Source: Plutella xylostella (lineage: Eukaryota; Arthropoda; Insecta; Lepidoptera; Plutellidae). From it: DNA of 64,000 nucleotides. The stretch covers positions 1,622,001 through 1,686,000 of the forward strand of contig NC_063993.1 of NCBI RefSeq assembly GCF_932276165.1, written 5' to 3'. The position numbers and the translations under genes are program-made. The notes below the pieces were generated by a model. The model was not told where the DNA came from. It saw only the letters and a program-made list of their open reading frames with translations, and searched no databases. This document shows positions 1-13,900 of this stretch, piece by piece (the stretch's first letter is position 1; each line of letters starts with the position of its first letter).

Positions 1-2855
1 TTAGATGTTTAGTATTCCCTTATCCTACCTCTATTATTAGATATTGATGAAACTCAAATGCTTACAAAATACTAATGTTGAATCTCATCATCAGCATAGC
101 TCTTTACTGCTGGACGTAGGCTTTTCTCCCAAAGCATAACACTGGATGCGATCTATAGTTTTCCCTTTGACCTTAACTAATCACATTTCAAACACAACAT
201 AAAAAAACTATTCAAAGTTTGTTACATTCAGTAGGGAAAATATTGTGATGCAAATAGATACCTTACAGTTGCTTTGGTGAACAATTTAACTTAAATCAGT
301 ATATTTTTTCAACTAGTTTTATTATCTGATTGAATTTATTAAAGTACAGCTAATAGTGTATAGTGTTAGTGTGTGTCACATCTGGGGTCATGAAACGCTT
401 ATGAATAATAACTAAGAATCGAATTCTAGAACCAGTCTCAGCACTAGCGAATTTCTGATGCTACATTTACCCTTGAGAGTCTACAGATCTTTTATATGGG
501 TTCTAGAATGCGACCCTTACACTTACAACCACATGTGGAAAAGTGTAATTAGCTAGCTAGTAGCTATTTACCTAAGATATTCATATTGTGCTATAATATA
601 CATAGCAGTAACTTCTCCAAATATTGTAAAATGGAATGAAATTAGCTAAACTTAAACAGTTAGGTACTCTAGTAACCAAATAAAACATTAAATTAGTTTA
701 AAACAATAAATGTGCAAATTCTTGAAGAAAATAAAAATACAATTGTTTTAAACATATGATAATAGTTACATTATGTATGTAATATTTTTACCATAGGTAG
801 GTAAATGTACATTCTGAAACAATTGCAACTTAACTTATAACTTAATAAATACATGGTGCATAGTTCACTCAAAACCAGTAAATTTAATTAACAAATTCCG
901 AATTAGACTTTTTCATTTTAAGAATTTAATTATAATTATAAACAAATAATAACATAAAAAGTTACATATTTTCTACATTACAGAGTTATATACCAAATCT
1001 ATATCTAATATTTTATTTTACAATACTGAGAAAACTTAACTAAATTTTAATATAGGTAACGATGCAAAAGTAAATTATGTTACTCAAGTTTCCACTCTAC
1101 TGTTACTCTAGGTAGACTAGTTAAATGGTACAGGGAGGTTTAACTATACCTATAATAAACTAATTCTAATCGTAAGAGTTATGAACAACCGCTATTTATG
1201 AACAATACCTACATACAAAAGGAGAGAACGACATTATAAAATAAAAACTTAAAAAGAAAACGAACTAAAGTAACCAGTTTTATGAGAAGCAAAATGATCA
1301 CTAATCAGCCTATTGGAAATAAATGATAATCTATAATGTGACGTGCACACTGAGTCTTTACGAAAACTTAGAAGCTACAAGTGCTGGGAGTCTGGTGCTG
1401 CATGGGGTCCATTTTGTAACTTAGGTGCTCACTAAGACGGGTTTTTGGGATATTCAACCCCTAAGGGGGAATAGGGGGTGTCAAGGTCAGAGTCAAATGT
1501 TTTATTCAATGCATAAATATAAAATTTCCGCGTGACGTGATTTAGAGCAAAGTTATTGATCGGAATTGTACCGGTCATATTATGGGATATCGCATAGCAC
1601 CGTTTAAGTTAGACGCTTGAAAATTCACATGACAACCTTAGTGAATGCAAAGTTATTTGGTATTGCGTTAGTTGGCTACATGCGAAACACATAGATTATT
1701 AATTGAAATGAGTATTTTGCCATTGCCATTTGCCATACAAGTCTTTGCCGTATGAAGTCTGGTAAATCATTTTTAGTGAATTATTTGTCAATTCTCATGT
1801 AAGTAGTTTAATACCACCATGGCACGTTGTTGGGTGGGTAGTTCGGGAGTCGTCCACGGGAAAACATTTTAAGGCAACAGCTAGTGCTAGTGATAGGAAT
1901 GACCATGGCTTTATAGTCAGAGTCACGTAAAATAAGTATTATTAAAAATAAAATAAAAATATGTGTGATCGGAATGACAAAGTTAATTTAAAAAAAGGGG
2001 CCACGTAGGGCTGTCTACTAAGCCGTGAATAATAATAATGAAAAATATGATGTCAGCTATTTTACGGTTGGATAATGGAGGAGGTGATGACGCATTCAGC
2101 GGTCATCATTAGCTGGGAACATCTATACCGGTCCTGGAGGGCAGGTATTCTAAAAATCTTTTGTATTTTTCAACCCAGTTTATACATTCATGGTACCTAG
2201 GATTCCACACTTGTGAGGCGTAGTCGAGTATGCTTCGAACGTATGAGCAGAACTTGTATAAGAAAGTTTTAATTTAAAAAAAAATTAAAAATTGTTTATT
2301 TCAAATACTTTTCACTTATAACTAATACAAGGTAAAGACCTCCTATTAAGCATAAAAATACCTGTGCCAGGAGATCTCGCTCTCCATATCAAATTATCAT
2401 TTAAATTATTCAGTTTCAGAAATAAATGGAGTGTAACAATAATAACCTATGCACAGGACCCTTCTTGGACAAATTTCTCGTAGTACACTCGATTTCGGCA
2501 TGAGTAATACACAACCTATCCCATCATTCGGTGTGCTGGTGGAAAATGTCTAGTTCTAAACTAAAACTTCATCACATACAAATAAAAAGAAAACCCTAAT
2601 TAACACAAAACTAATAGGGCGACAAAGGCAGAAAAACAGCAACTTATGCACAAGGACTTGTTCCGACGATGAGGGACAGAACTAGAAGCTCTTATCGCCG
2701 TACATAGATCTATTTAGGGTTGCAAGAGTCTTAGGAAGAGAAGTAGCTCCTTTGCCTGGCATTTTCAGCACCCAAAACATTGTAATTTTGTAAAAACAAT
2801 TTTGGCATTATTATTGAAAGACTGCTTGCTAAAGATTGTATAATATGTTTATGAG
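1..2855. other. AT-rich non-coding DNA with repeat fragments
   Basis: I see no exon here. Bases 86-170 resemble a dispersed lepidopteran repeat (tactgctggacgtaggc, then a gatgcgatctatag block); the same block recurs near 53957-54020 and, shorter, near 55925 and 57540. Bases 1435-1490 carry a short pyrimidine/purine block around 'caacccctaaggggg'. The stretch could be the 5' flank or a large 5' intron of Lcch3, whose N-terminal exon was not found. Confidence 0.6.
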
Positions 2856-2857
2856 TT

Positions 2858-4045
2858 TGGTTACTGATAAAGTTCAGTACATTGTTTATGATGATAATAA
2901 TAATAATCCATTTATTTCAGATTGGTTACTGATAAAGTTCAGTACATTGTTTATGATAATAATGATAATAATCCATTTATTTCAGATTATATGTTTGTGA
3001 GTTGGGTTACTGATAAAGTTCGGTTCCTATACTCAGTACTGATAAAGTTCGGTACATTAGGGAGATGATTGTGAGTTGGGTTACTGATAAAGTTCGGTTC
3101 CTATACTCAGTACTGATAAAGTTCGGTACATTAGGCAGATGATTGTGAGTTGGGTTACTGATAAAGTTCGGTTCCTATACTCAGTACTGATAAAGTTCGG
3201 TACATTAGGAAGATGATTGTGAGTTGGGTTACTGATAAAGTTCGGTTCCTATACTCAGTACTGATAAAGTTCGGTACATTAGGCAGATGATTGTGAGTTG
3301 GGTTACTGATAAAGTTCGGTTCCTATACTCAGTACTGATAAAGTTCGGTACATTAGGAAGATGATTGTGAGTTGGGTTACTGATAAAGTTCGGTTCCTAT
3401 GCTCAGTACTGATAAAGTTCGGTACGTTAGGAAGATGATTGTGAGTTGGGTTACTGATAAAGTTCGGTTCCTATACTCAGTACTGATAAAGTTCGGTACA
3501 TTAGGAAGATGATTGTGAGTTGGGTTACTGATAAAGTTCGGTTCCTATACTTTATAGTACTGATAAAGTTCGATACATAAGGAATATGTTTGTGAGTTAG
3601 GCTACTGATAAAGTTCGGTACATTATGTATATGTTTGTTAGTTAGGTTACTGATAAAGTTCGGTTCCTAAAATCTATGTTACTGATTATGTTTGGTACAT
3701 GATGAATATGTTTATAAGGTTAGATTTACATACTATATATTAGTGATAAAGTTCAATACATTATGAATGTTTGTAAGTAAGGTTACTGATAAAGTTTGGT
3801 TCCTATACTTTATATATTACTGATAAAGTTCGGTACATTATGAATATGTTTGTAAGTTAGATTACTGATAAAATTAGATTCATATACTATTTATATTAGT
3901 GATAAAGTTTAATACATTATGAAAATGTTTGTAAGATAGGTTACTGATAAAGTTAGATTCCTATACTCTATATTACTGATAAGGTTTCGGTAAATTATGA
4001 ATATGGTTGTAAGTTAGGTTACTGAGAAAGTTCGTTTCCTATACT
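2858..4045. repeat. 74-bp tandem array built on TACTGATAAAGTTCGGT
   Basis: Eight near-perfect units start at 3001, 3075, 3149, 3223, 3297, 3371, 3445 and 3519, each exactly 74 bp apart. Each unit holds two half-units sharing the core tactgataaagttcggt, one followed by 'tcctatactcag' and the other by 'acattagg'. Two looser copies precede (about 2858-2990) and degenerate copies run on to about 4045. One variable base (ttaggCag versus ttaggAag) alternates between successive units, suggesting recent spread as a dimer. TGATAA in every half-unit is a match to the GATA-factor consensus. The array lies 0.9-2 kb upstream of the first visible Lcch3 exon. Confidence 0.93.
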
Positions 4046-4759
4046 CCTTAGTTAATAATAAATGTTGGGTATATATTATTAAGTTGGATTGTTTTGTATA
4101 ATTTGTGTTAACCAAAGAACATTCCCATTCATTTGTAATTGTTAAATGCATTTATTGTTTCTTCCAAGTTGGGTTACTCTTGAACATTCGGTTTTTATAA
4201 ACTTTAATTCATTTAATTATTTATGTTTAAATTTACTTTAAAAAAGCATTGTGATTACATTTTGTTTAAATATAATATAAGTAAACTTAGCTATATTATT
4301 GTTAAACTTAATGATTATAAAACATATTGTTGATGTTAACTGTTTCTAAATTGTAGTTTATAAAACATAGTTTATTTCTGGTTTGATGATTGTAAGCTCT
4401 GTGCCATGGACCAATGTTCCCAGCCGATTGTTAGGTTACGCACCGGCGTCGTGCGCGGGGTCGCACACGTTGTCAGGATGGACGATTGTTAGGTTCATTA
4501 ACATTGTTGGAATAAGAATTGAATTTTAACTACAAAATGTAACGGAGGTTTTAAAAAAAAAACAAGTGACGTTTGGGGAATTTGGTCTATGGACTGGAGA
4601 TGGATTGATTCTTGGATTTTGCGATTGATGTTAAAAATTGTAAAAGTGCGAAAAGTACGAATATAAGCGAATGGTCGAAAGTTATACGGTGTCTCATTTC
4701 ACTCAAGGATACAATACAAGCACACATAAGAAGGATTAGCGACTGTATGCAACACATGT

Positions 4760-4862
4760 AATGTAACTGTTACACAGCGAGCATTCCTGCAGTCAGTACA
4801 CTGGATTCTCCGTAAAACTACGTACTGACTGCACGAATGCTCGCTGTGTAACATGTTATATT
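4760..4862. repeat. Foldback element (~31-40 bp arms)
   Basis: The arm gttacacagcgagcattcct... at 4769-4799 is matched in reverse complement at 4822-4852 with one or two mismatches, leaving a loop of about 22 bp. It sits 75 bp upstream of the first visible Lcch3 exon. It is probably a small MITE. Confidence 0.75.
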
Positions 4863-4936
4863 ACACCCCGTAACGTTGGTCAGTACCCACCTTAATAGTG
4901 CTAATGTCGTGTGTTGATGATGTACGTGTGTCGCAG

Positions 4937-7900
4937 GAACGATCGTCTGGAGAACGTGACGCACACCGTGAACCGCATCCTCGACGGCTATGACATCCGC
5001 CTGCGCCCCAACTTCGGCGGTCAGTACTAATTGAATAGAATAAAATAGAAGAATAGGTGCTACTTGGTGCTTCTGCACGACTTGTACTGTATGACATTCA
5101 TTGACAAACTACACACGAGAGAGCAATGAAAAAGTTCCAGTGACATTAGCACAAATTACTCCTAAACGGAAAAGGCTAGCACAAGTTTAAAATCTGAAAA
5201 ATTTCTTAATACTAAGTAGGTACATGTGTGTATTTAACTCTTTACAATACGGCGATCATACCAGAGAAGTCCAGAAATATTTATTTTTCCTCATGTGATT
5301 CGAAACTTACCTAAATTCATTCACAGGTTCAGTACATCGTTTGTACATCGAAAAAGATGTACAAAGTACATGTTGCTACATAATATATAATGTAAAGAGG
5401 AAATAAATGTACCCACATTTTATAATAATGTCTATGTAATAAGTTTGTGCCTACATATATTATGAAAATCCTTCTCAAAGCTATTTGAATCATGAATTCG
5501 TAAGATTGGAATAGGCTGGCTACGTTGCAACTTACAAGGCAAGCAGTATGTACGAAATGCCACGACTCTCGGGAATATGTTATTGCAAGCTCCCGACCAT
5601 AAAGATCCGATATTAAATTTAGTTTCAGTAAACACGGTATGATTCGTCAGCGTTCCCTGCATATTGCTGTCTCAGTACTGCGGCTTCGTTGCACTAAATA
5701 TGTATTTGTTTCCAGGAGATCCGCTGTATGTCGGCATGGATCTAACTATCGCTAGTTTTGATGCGATATCCGAAGTCAACATGGTGAGAGTTTGCATTAT
5801 TTATGAAAGGTTTATTCGCCGCTTCCTGTGTGCTTTGCTAATTGACGTTGAATTATGGCGGTGCTCTAATTAAGCGGGGAATAAGTAGTTTTCTTTTTCA
5901 CGCGAGCGTTAATCTTAATGTGGAGATGAATTGCTTGAGGGATTAATTTGCTGTGTATATTTTGCCGGATTCGTTCTCTTGACCTTAACAGTTGGAATGA
6001 CACTTGGTTCAAAGGATTTTTTAAGTAGATTGTGTCGGCAGAGTCGCCTCGCGGCACAAGTGCGCCCGGAGCTGTTATTGTGTTGGTTTTGGGCCGCGTG
6101 GAGGGTCTCAGAATCTCTTCAATCGTTCATCATAATTCATTAAGCTTTTAATAGCTGTGAAAAGAGAGCAAGGGCGGAGTACTTGACACAGATGACGGGA
6201 GTAGAGGGGGGGGGGGGGCGGGGGGGGGGACTGCTGACGCGGACAATCGATGCTAAGACGATTTTTTTAATGGACGCCTAATGTATATGAGCTTAGGTAT
6301 CTGGTATCTCACCTGGCAAGCGACCGTGTAAAGAAGGCATTCTTCTCACTACTTTAGATGTATAAGTATTTCTGAGAGTAGGCTTTACATGAGTTCAGTT
6401 ATAGAACACCCTGTATTCGTCAGGACTACACGATCACCCTGTACCTGAACCAGTACTGGAAGGACGAGCGGCTGGGCTTCGGCCTCGAGGACGAGGTGCT
6501 TACGTTGTCCGGGGACTTCGCCGACAAGATCTGGGTGCCCGACACCTTCTTCGCTAATGATAAGAATAGGTTAGTGGGACGTTTTTGTGTATTGATGTTA
6601 TGTTAGTATATGAGTATTACGTTATCCAAGGAATATAACGAGGCTGTGTTTATTAAGTTTTCTTTCGCCGTACACCTCCACCAGTGATTCTTAAGGTACT
6701 ATTCCTTACATCGTGCGCGGCTGACGGCTGTTGCTCATGTTATAGCACTATGTCTATATAGTGCTATAACATGAGCATCAGCCATCCATTGCGAAAATCT
6801 AAGCCGCTGGGCACCTTCAGTTTCAAACTGATTTCAATATACCTTATTGGATACCTTACCTATAAGCGCCTGCATCTAACCCGGTGCTGACCAATGCACT
6901 CACGACTGTAATCCCCGAAGGGGTAGTCAGAGGTGCCTCACAAGTGAGCCACCCACTTTTCGCAGCGCATTTGTACTCACGTCATAGGTTGCGAACCATA
7001 TCGCCGACCAATGAGTTCTTTGAATATAAGTACAATGTATACCATCGCTTTTACGGTGAAGGAAAACATCGTGAGGAAACCTGTACATCCAGATTCTAGA
7101 TGTGTATCCTAACTGTACTCGTTCAAAAACGTCGATACGGCTCACGACCTATCTCGTGAGTACAACTGTACAGCGAAAACCTTCGGGGATTACAGTCATG
7201 ATATTATGTATTTATGTAAGGTCAGCTGCATTAGTATATATGTAGCTTTACACTTTTGTACCTTGTCAAACTGACGAACCGTCAATGATTCAATGAATAG
7301 GCAGTTTCAGATTGACAAGGTACAAAAGTGTATACCTACTTATGCAACTGACCGTACTTGCCTATATCTCTTCAACCACCTCCTCCAGTTTCCTGCACGA
7401 CGTGACGGAGCGCAACAAGCTGGTCCGTCTCGGCGGCGACGGCTCCATCACGTACGGGATGCGGTTCACGGCCACGCTGGCCTGCATGATGGACCTGCAC
7501 TACTACCCGCTGGACTCGCAGAACTGCACCGTCGAGATTGAAAGCTGTGTGACATCATAAACTTATACTAGGACCGCCCGCTTCGCTAGCGTAGAAGTAG
7601 AGAGTAGATGCGGTCGGTAGCTGGGTTGGTTGCGGGTTGTGGCGATTTGAGTTTAAGGTTGAATTGAGAATGCATGAGTTCATACATATCATTAAAAACT
7701 CTCTATTAAACTTGTCGAGAGAATAATAGGCCTACGAGTATGTACGCCGTTTTTGTGGCTCGATTATGTTTTTCGATCGTGTAAGTACTCGTATATCACT
7801 GTAAAAGTTCGTCGAGTCGACGAAAAATTGCTTAAAGTATACGTGTAGAACTTTAGGGACATCTATCACCCACTTAATGATTACTTACCGGATATATCAT

Positions 7901-10900
7901 TTTGAGTACTTACTTCATTTAAGACAAGTCAGAAAGAAAAAAACAAGATAAAAAAGACGACGGTAATTCATCTTGTTCAATCCGATTCAAATCGCTGCGG
8001 CATCTCAATCATAAAAATACCCATTTCAAAAACTTTCAGTTGTCATTGTCACCTCAACATTTATTTGTCGCTCCATTTCGTGACTCCAGATATTTTGGGA
8101 ATATTTGTGGCGCGAGTCTGAAGGTCAGGCTCGATGGAGGGCGCTCGAGATGGCCTCAAGAGCGACTTGACAGGGTCCTTTAAAAGACCTTCGATAGACC
8201 TCGACAAATCTGATAACGGGGGAATTTTATGTTTTATTTTATATTCATACGTCGACGCTTCGTACGCTTTTAGTTGTAAAGGGCTTCAGCGACTAAAGTG
8301 ATCTTTGTTATTCTTTATTGTTGGTAGTGTTGGTACCTGTGTAATATAAATACAAAGTTTTATTTCTATCTAATATTATGTTATGTTAGTTCTATGGAAT
8401 GCTCTTTATTCTTACGAAAATGAAGTTGAGTACATTTTAAACCGTTGTTGTTGTTGGGAACAGGTACTTAATCCTGGTCCCGTGGTAGGCTCGTTCCAGA
8501 CTCCTCGCTCCTGGTCTCCTGCTCCAGGGATAGTATGTCCTGCCTGCCTATAGTAAGGTTTACGGCTTGTACTCAGAATGATTGATTTATTCGTTAATTT
8601 TTAAATGTTTATTTGCTGGTGTCACAAAGGCAAGTGAATTACAATAATGATTATACAAACTAATACAATAAAATAGATGGCGCTGTGAAACAAACTAGAT
8701 GATAGGACGACGGTCTAAGACGGCAAAGCATCCGTGGTGCGCGTGCGCCTCCTGTAGTTCTCGCCACATCCGTTAGATGGCGTGAAAGCGTGAACATCCC
8801 GCCGGCCTTGGAAGCATCAGCTTTCTATCAGTCAGCCATGTCTCGGAGTCACGGTTGAGGTCGTCGAGTCTGCGCCACCGCTGGTGTCTTCATCAGCTTG
8901 CATCGGAAGTGGACAGATCTTGGCGAACGTCCTCTGAATGATACCGCGCGCCGTCCGTATGTCGGCTACGCGAGAGACGCCGTCCTTGCCTGGGTAGGTC
9001 CGCACTATTCGCCCCAGCCGCCATCTCAGGGGAGGGGTATTGTCCTCCTTGATCAGTACCATCATGTCGGTCTGCAGGTCCTGTTCCCTCGTCTTCCATT
9101 TGCTGCGGATCTGAAGCTCTGAGACGTACTCCTTGCTCCAGCGTCTCCAGAAATGCTGTCGCATCTGCTCGACTCGGTCGTAGCGTAGCAGGCGGTGAGG
9201 GGCAGCGCCCGTCAGGTCAGCGCTGGCAGGTGCGGTCAGAGGCCTTCCTATGAGGAAATGGGCTGGGGTAAGGGGGAGAAGGTCATTAGGATCAGCGGAC
9301 AGTGGGGATAGTGGACGACTATTTAATACTGCTTCTATTAATGACAATACTGTCGTAAATTCTTCGAAGGTCAACTTAGAATCACCAGTTATTCTACGAA
9401 GGTGATGCTTACACGATTTGACTCCTGATTCCCATAAACCCCCGCTATGAGGACTACGTGGGACAATGAATCTAAATTGAATTTGTTCATTTGCTGCAAA
9501 ATCAATAATTTCTTGAGAATTATTTTTTATAGCTAAAGAAATCTCTTTTTCTACACCAGTAAAATTTCCCGCATTATCGGAAAAGATAGATTTTGGTTTA
9601 CCTCTACGACTATAGAACCTTTTCAGCGCTAAGATATAGTCTTTAGTTGAGAGACCACTGACTAACTCCAAGTGGATGGCACGAGTTACAAAGCACACGA
9701 ACAAACAAATGTAACCTTTTACCAGTGACCCGCCGCGGCCCTTACGGTTTAATATTGATACTGGCCCTGCGTAATCAACACCACAGTACATAAACGGATA
9801 ACCCGGGTGAAGACGTTCAGAAGGTAGGTCTCCCATGATGGGAGTCAACGTGTTACCTTTCAGACGAGAGCATATGACGCATCGCCGCACCACCTGCCTC
9901 GCCAGGTTCCTACCCCCGAGCGGCCAGTAGCACTCACGCACGGTCGCTAACAACAGCTGAGGCCCCGCATGAAGTAAACGTATATGTTCGTCTCTCACTA
10001 GCAGAAGCGTAAACCGATGTTTACTACACAATAATACTGGATGCTTTTTATTATAATCGAATCCAGTGGCATTCGACAATCTGCCGCCTACTCTAATTAT
10101 TTTAAACTTATCTAAAAATACGTTAAGTCCCGTTATAGCACAACCTTTTTTATTTGAAATAGGTAAATTGTTTTCTAAGTTATGATATTCTTCCGGAAAC
10201 ATCTGTTTTTGAGCGATAATAATTAGCGCGCGCTCAGCCGCCGTTATCTCATCTACTGATAACGGGCCGGTCGTCTTTTGTCCGCGCTGCGGCCGAGTGT
10301 TGCTAATAAATCTAAGTACATATGCTACAACACGTTTCATTCGATTCAAAGTTGAATATCTTTCAAAGTCAAACACATTATCTACTGTACAAATTAATGA
10401 CGTAGTTTGCGTTTTCAATTCTGGTAACTCAGGAAGCTCATTAGGCAAGTGTTGGCTGAAATTTAAATTATTTTCCTTTAAAAATAAGGGACCATGCCAC
10501 CATCTACTAGACTGACTAAGCTCGCTTAGATTTAGACCTCTACTCAATAGGTCTGCGGGATTCTGTAGTCCATTCACATGTAACCAGGTCAGATCTCCAG
10601 TAAGCTCATTTATTTCATTCACCCTATTTTGTACGAATTGTTTTAATAAGTGTGGAGACATTCGCAACCAACCAATTACGATAGTAGAATCGGTCCAACA
10701 ATAAATGCGGTCGAATTTCAACCTTAGAACGTTTACAATTTTATGACATAATCTCGCACCTACTAACGCCCCGCATAACTCTAATCGTGGTATACTTAAA
10801 CCTTTTAAGGGAGCTACCTTGCTTTTAGCACAGAGTAGCTTCACCGTAACTTCGGATAGGTCATCGTAGCTTCTAATGTAAGCACAAGAGCCGTATGCAT

Positions 10901-13900
10901 CTTGAGATGCATCGGAAAAAATATGCAGTTCCGTGTGTTGAGTGTGCTCACTCCTTACATAACGAGGAACTCTCAATTCTACTAAACTACTCAACGTCTG
11001 TATGAAACTGTTCCAAGTTTTAACTATGCTATCTGGTACGGCATCTTCCCAATCTATCTTACAAAGCCACAATTTCTGAATAAGAATTTTGGAAATAATT
11101 ACTGCTGGCGCTAATAAACCTAATGGGTCATAAATCTGTGATATAATCGATAACATGACTCGTTTAGTCAACCTAGGTGCATTCTCAACCTTTGTTGTGA
11201 AGTGCAGTTCATCTGTCGTGTTTAGCCAACCTAACCCTAGCGTTTTACTCTGAGTATGTTCTCCCATAAACATTTCAGTTGAACTATTTTCTGAAAATTT
11301 TGAATTAAAAGTCCATTTTCTAAGTATGAATCCGGCAGCTTCTAATACTTGATACGTTTTTTCGCAAATACTATGTAGCTGTTGATAATCATCACAACCG
11401 GTAATTAAATCGTCTACCAGAAAGTCTTCATTGATGACGCGAGCAATGACGTCATCACCGCATTCCGACGCTAACTGACGTAAACAGCGCATACTCAGAT
11501 AGGCCGCTGAGGCCGTCCCATAAGTCACGGTTTTCAATTGATAGACTCCTAGGGGATCCTCCGGCGAGTCGCGCCAGACAATTAGCTGCAATGACCTTTG
11601 ATCAGGTTGAATGAGAACCTGTCTATACATTTTCTCGATATCAGCACAAACGACGTATTTATACTGACGAAATCGCAATAATATAGAAAAGATATCGTTT
11701 TGTAACGCTGGACCTGAATACTGAATGTCATTAAGCGATTTTGAGGATTTTGTGGGCACCGAGGCATTAAAAACTACACGTAAACGAGTTGTGGAGCTAC
11801 TCTCTTTAAATACCCCGTGGTGCGATAAAGTATAGTTAGGTAATTCGGGTTTATCTATACCTATACGTGTCATGTGACCTAACGACTCATATTCATTCAT
11901 GAAATCGCAGTACATTTGTTTATACTCAGGCGAACGTTGTAGTTTACGCTCGAGCGACATGAACCTGCTGCGCGCCGTGCTGTATGAGTCACCGAGCGCG
12001 TCAGCTGATTCTTTCAGGGGAATCCTAACGCAGAACCTACCTGTTTCGTCGCGAGTAGTCGTGGTACAAAATAACTCTTCGCATTTTAGCTCATCTGCGG
12101 TGAGCTTTTTTGTTATAGGGACTTCTTCAATTTCCCAAAACTTTCTCATTTGCATATCTAACGAATCGTTATCTATCGTAGATGTAAAATGACAATGAAC
12201 CTGTTGCTTATTCGATAGGTTCGTGTTGTCAATGCGGCCTGAAATAAACCAACCTAATTTAGAGTTTTGTAAGTAAGGTCCGCTTTGTAATCGAATTCTT
12301 TCTCCTTCTAACAGTTCCCAAAACCTATCCGCGCCTATAAGTAGGTCGATCTCTGACGGAATGTTGAAGGTGGGATCTGCGAGCTGTATATTCTCCGGCA
12401 TACATAAACTATCTACATCTATACCTACACTGGGCAGATTAGAAGTTATACAAGGCAATACGAGACATTGCAACATTGTATTGTAACTACACGATTTAGA
12501 TCTCATAGCTATTTCGCATAGTTGACTCGAGTTAGTGACATGTTGTCCTACACCCGAAATTCGAACAGTGGACTGTATTAGGGGAAGCTTTAACTTTTTA
12601 CTTAATTTCTCCGTTATAAAACTATGCTGACTGCCACTATCAAGGAGCGCTCGGGCTAGATGATATTCGTTGTTGACATCAGCTACTTCTATTAACGCGG
12701 TGGACAATAAGGTAGGTTGCAGACCTCTCAACTTGGTATGCAAACCAATATCGCACCTATTTTCTCTCGAATTAGGTTCAGATTGACTATGCAGTGCAGC
12801 TGAAATAGTGGGAATATTATTGTTATCGGCCGGCGAGGATGAATTCGCACGCACGACAGATAAACTACTACTACTATTAGCCTGATTATGTAACAAACCG
12901 TTATGTTTGTGATGACATAACTTGCACGAGCCATAAGTGCAGTCTGAAATTGAGTGACCCGACCGTAAACAGTTAGGACACAGGTTTTTATTCTCCACGA
13001 ACTTAACCCTATCGTTAACGGGTAAATTCAAGAATAAAACACAAGTGTACAACGCGTGATTACTCTGACACATTGCACAACTGCGAATTGTTTTCTCCGA
13101 CTTGCTTTGAGTGTTAGACACATAACTATGTACTTGTTGATTGGGCTTATGTACCGCGTATTTTTTAGCATCAAAGTGATTATTACCGTGGGAAGATTTG
13201 TGTTCTTGTAATGATTTATTTTTATTGTGACTAACCGTTATCAGTTCGAGGGTGTCCGCCTTATTCTTTAAAAATAAAAGCAAATCACTTAGTTTTAGTG
13301 AAGAACTACTCGGCTGATCAGACCTAATGGAGCCTTTTTGACTTTCCCACTCTTTTTCTGTGGTTGGGTCTAACTTTGTTACGATTAGGTATATGATTAA
13401 CGTATCCCATTGATCTACGGGTTCGCCTATTGTTTTTAACGCTCTTAAATTACGATTAACGGTATCTATCAGTTTTCTAATTTGTGAAGGTGACTCGGAT
13501 TGAATACTTTGAGTATTAAACAACGATTTTACATGATTATGGATCAACAAACGGCTATTATGGAACCTATTCGTTAGGAGGTCCCACGCGTGAGTGTAGT
13601 TGGCTGCAGTAAATTCTAGCGCACTGATAACCTGCAATGCACTCCCGCTTAGAGATGATCTCAAGTAATGGAATTTCTGAATCGCGTCCAGGTCATCCCG
13701 TTCATGTATCATGGTGTCATACGAGTTCCTAAATTCTAACCACTGATCATATGATCCGTTAAAGGTCGGTAGTTTAATCTCTGGTAACTTTACAGATGCT
13801 AATTTAGATGAAGTATTGCGAGTACACGTGGAGTTCGCCATGCTCTCATCAACTAACCTGCCCCCGGCGGCCGCTAACGCTCTAAAATATTGCTCCTCAA

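Noticed and set aside
2858..4045. CRISPR-like array
   Set aside because: The spacing is regular but there are no unique spacers; the whole 74-bp unit repeats, and this is a eukaryotic genome. It is a tandem satellite.
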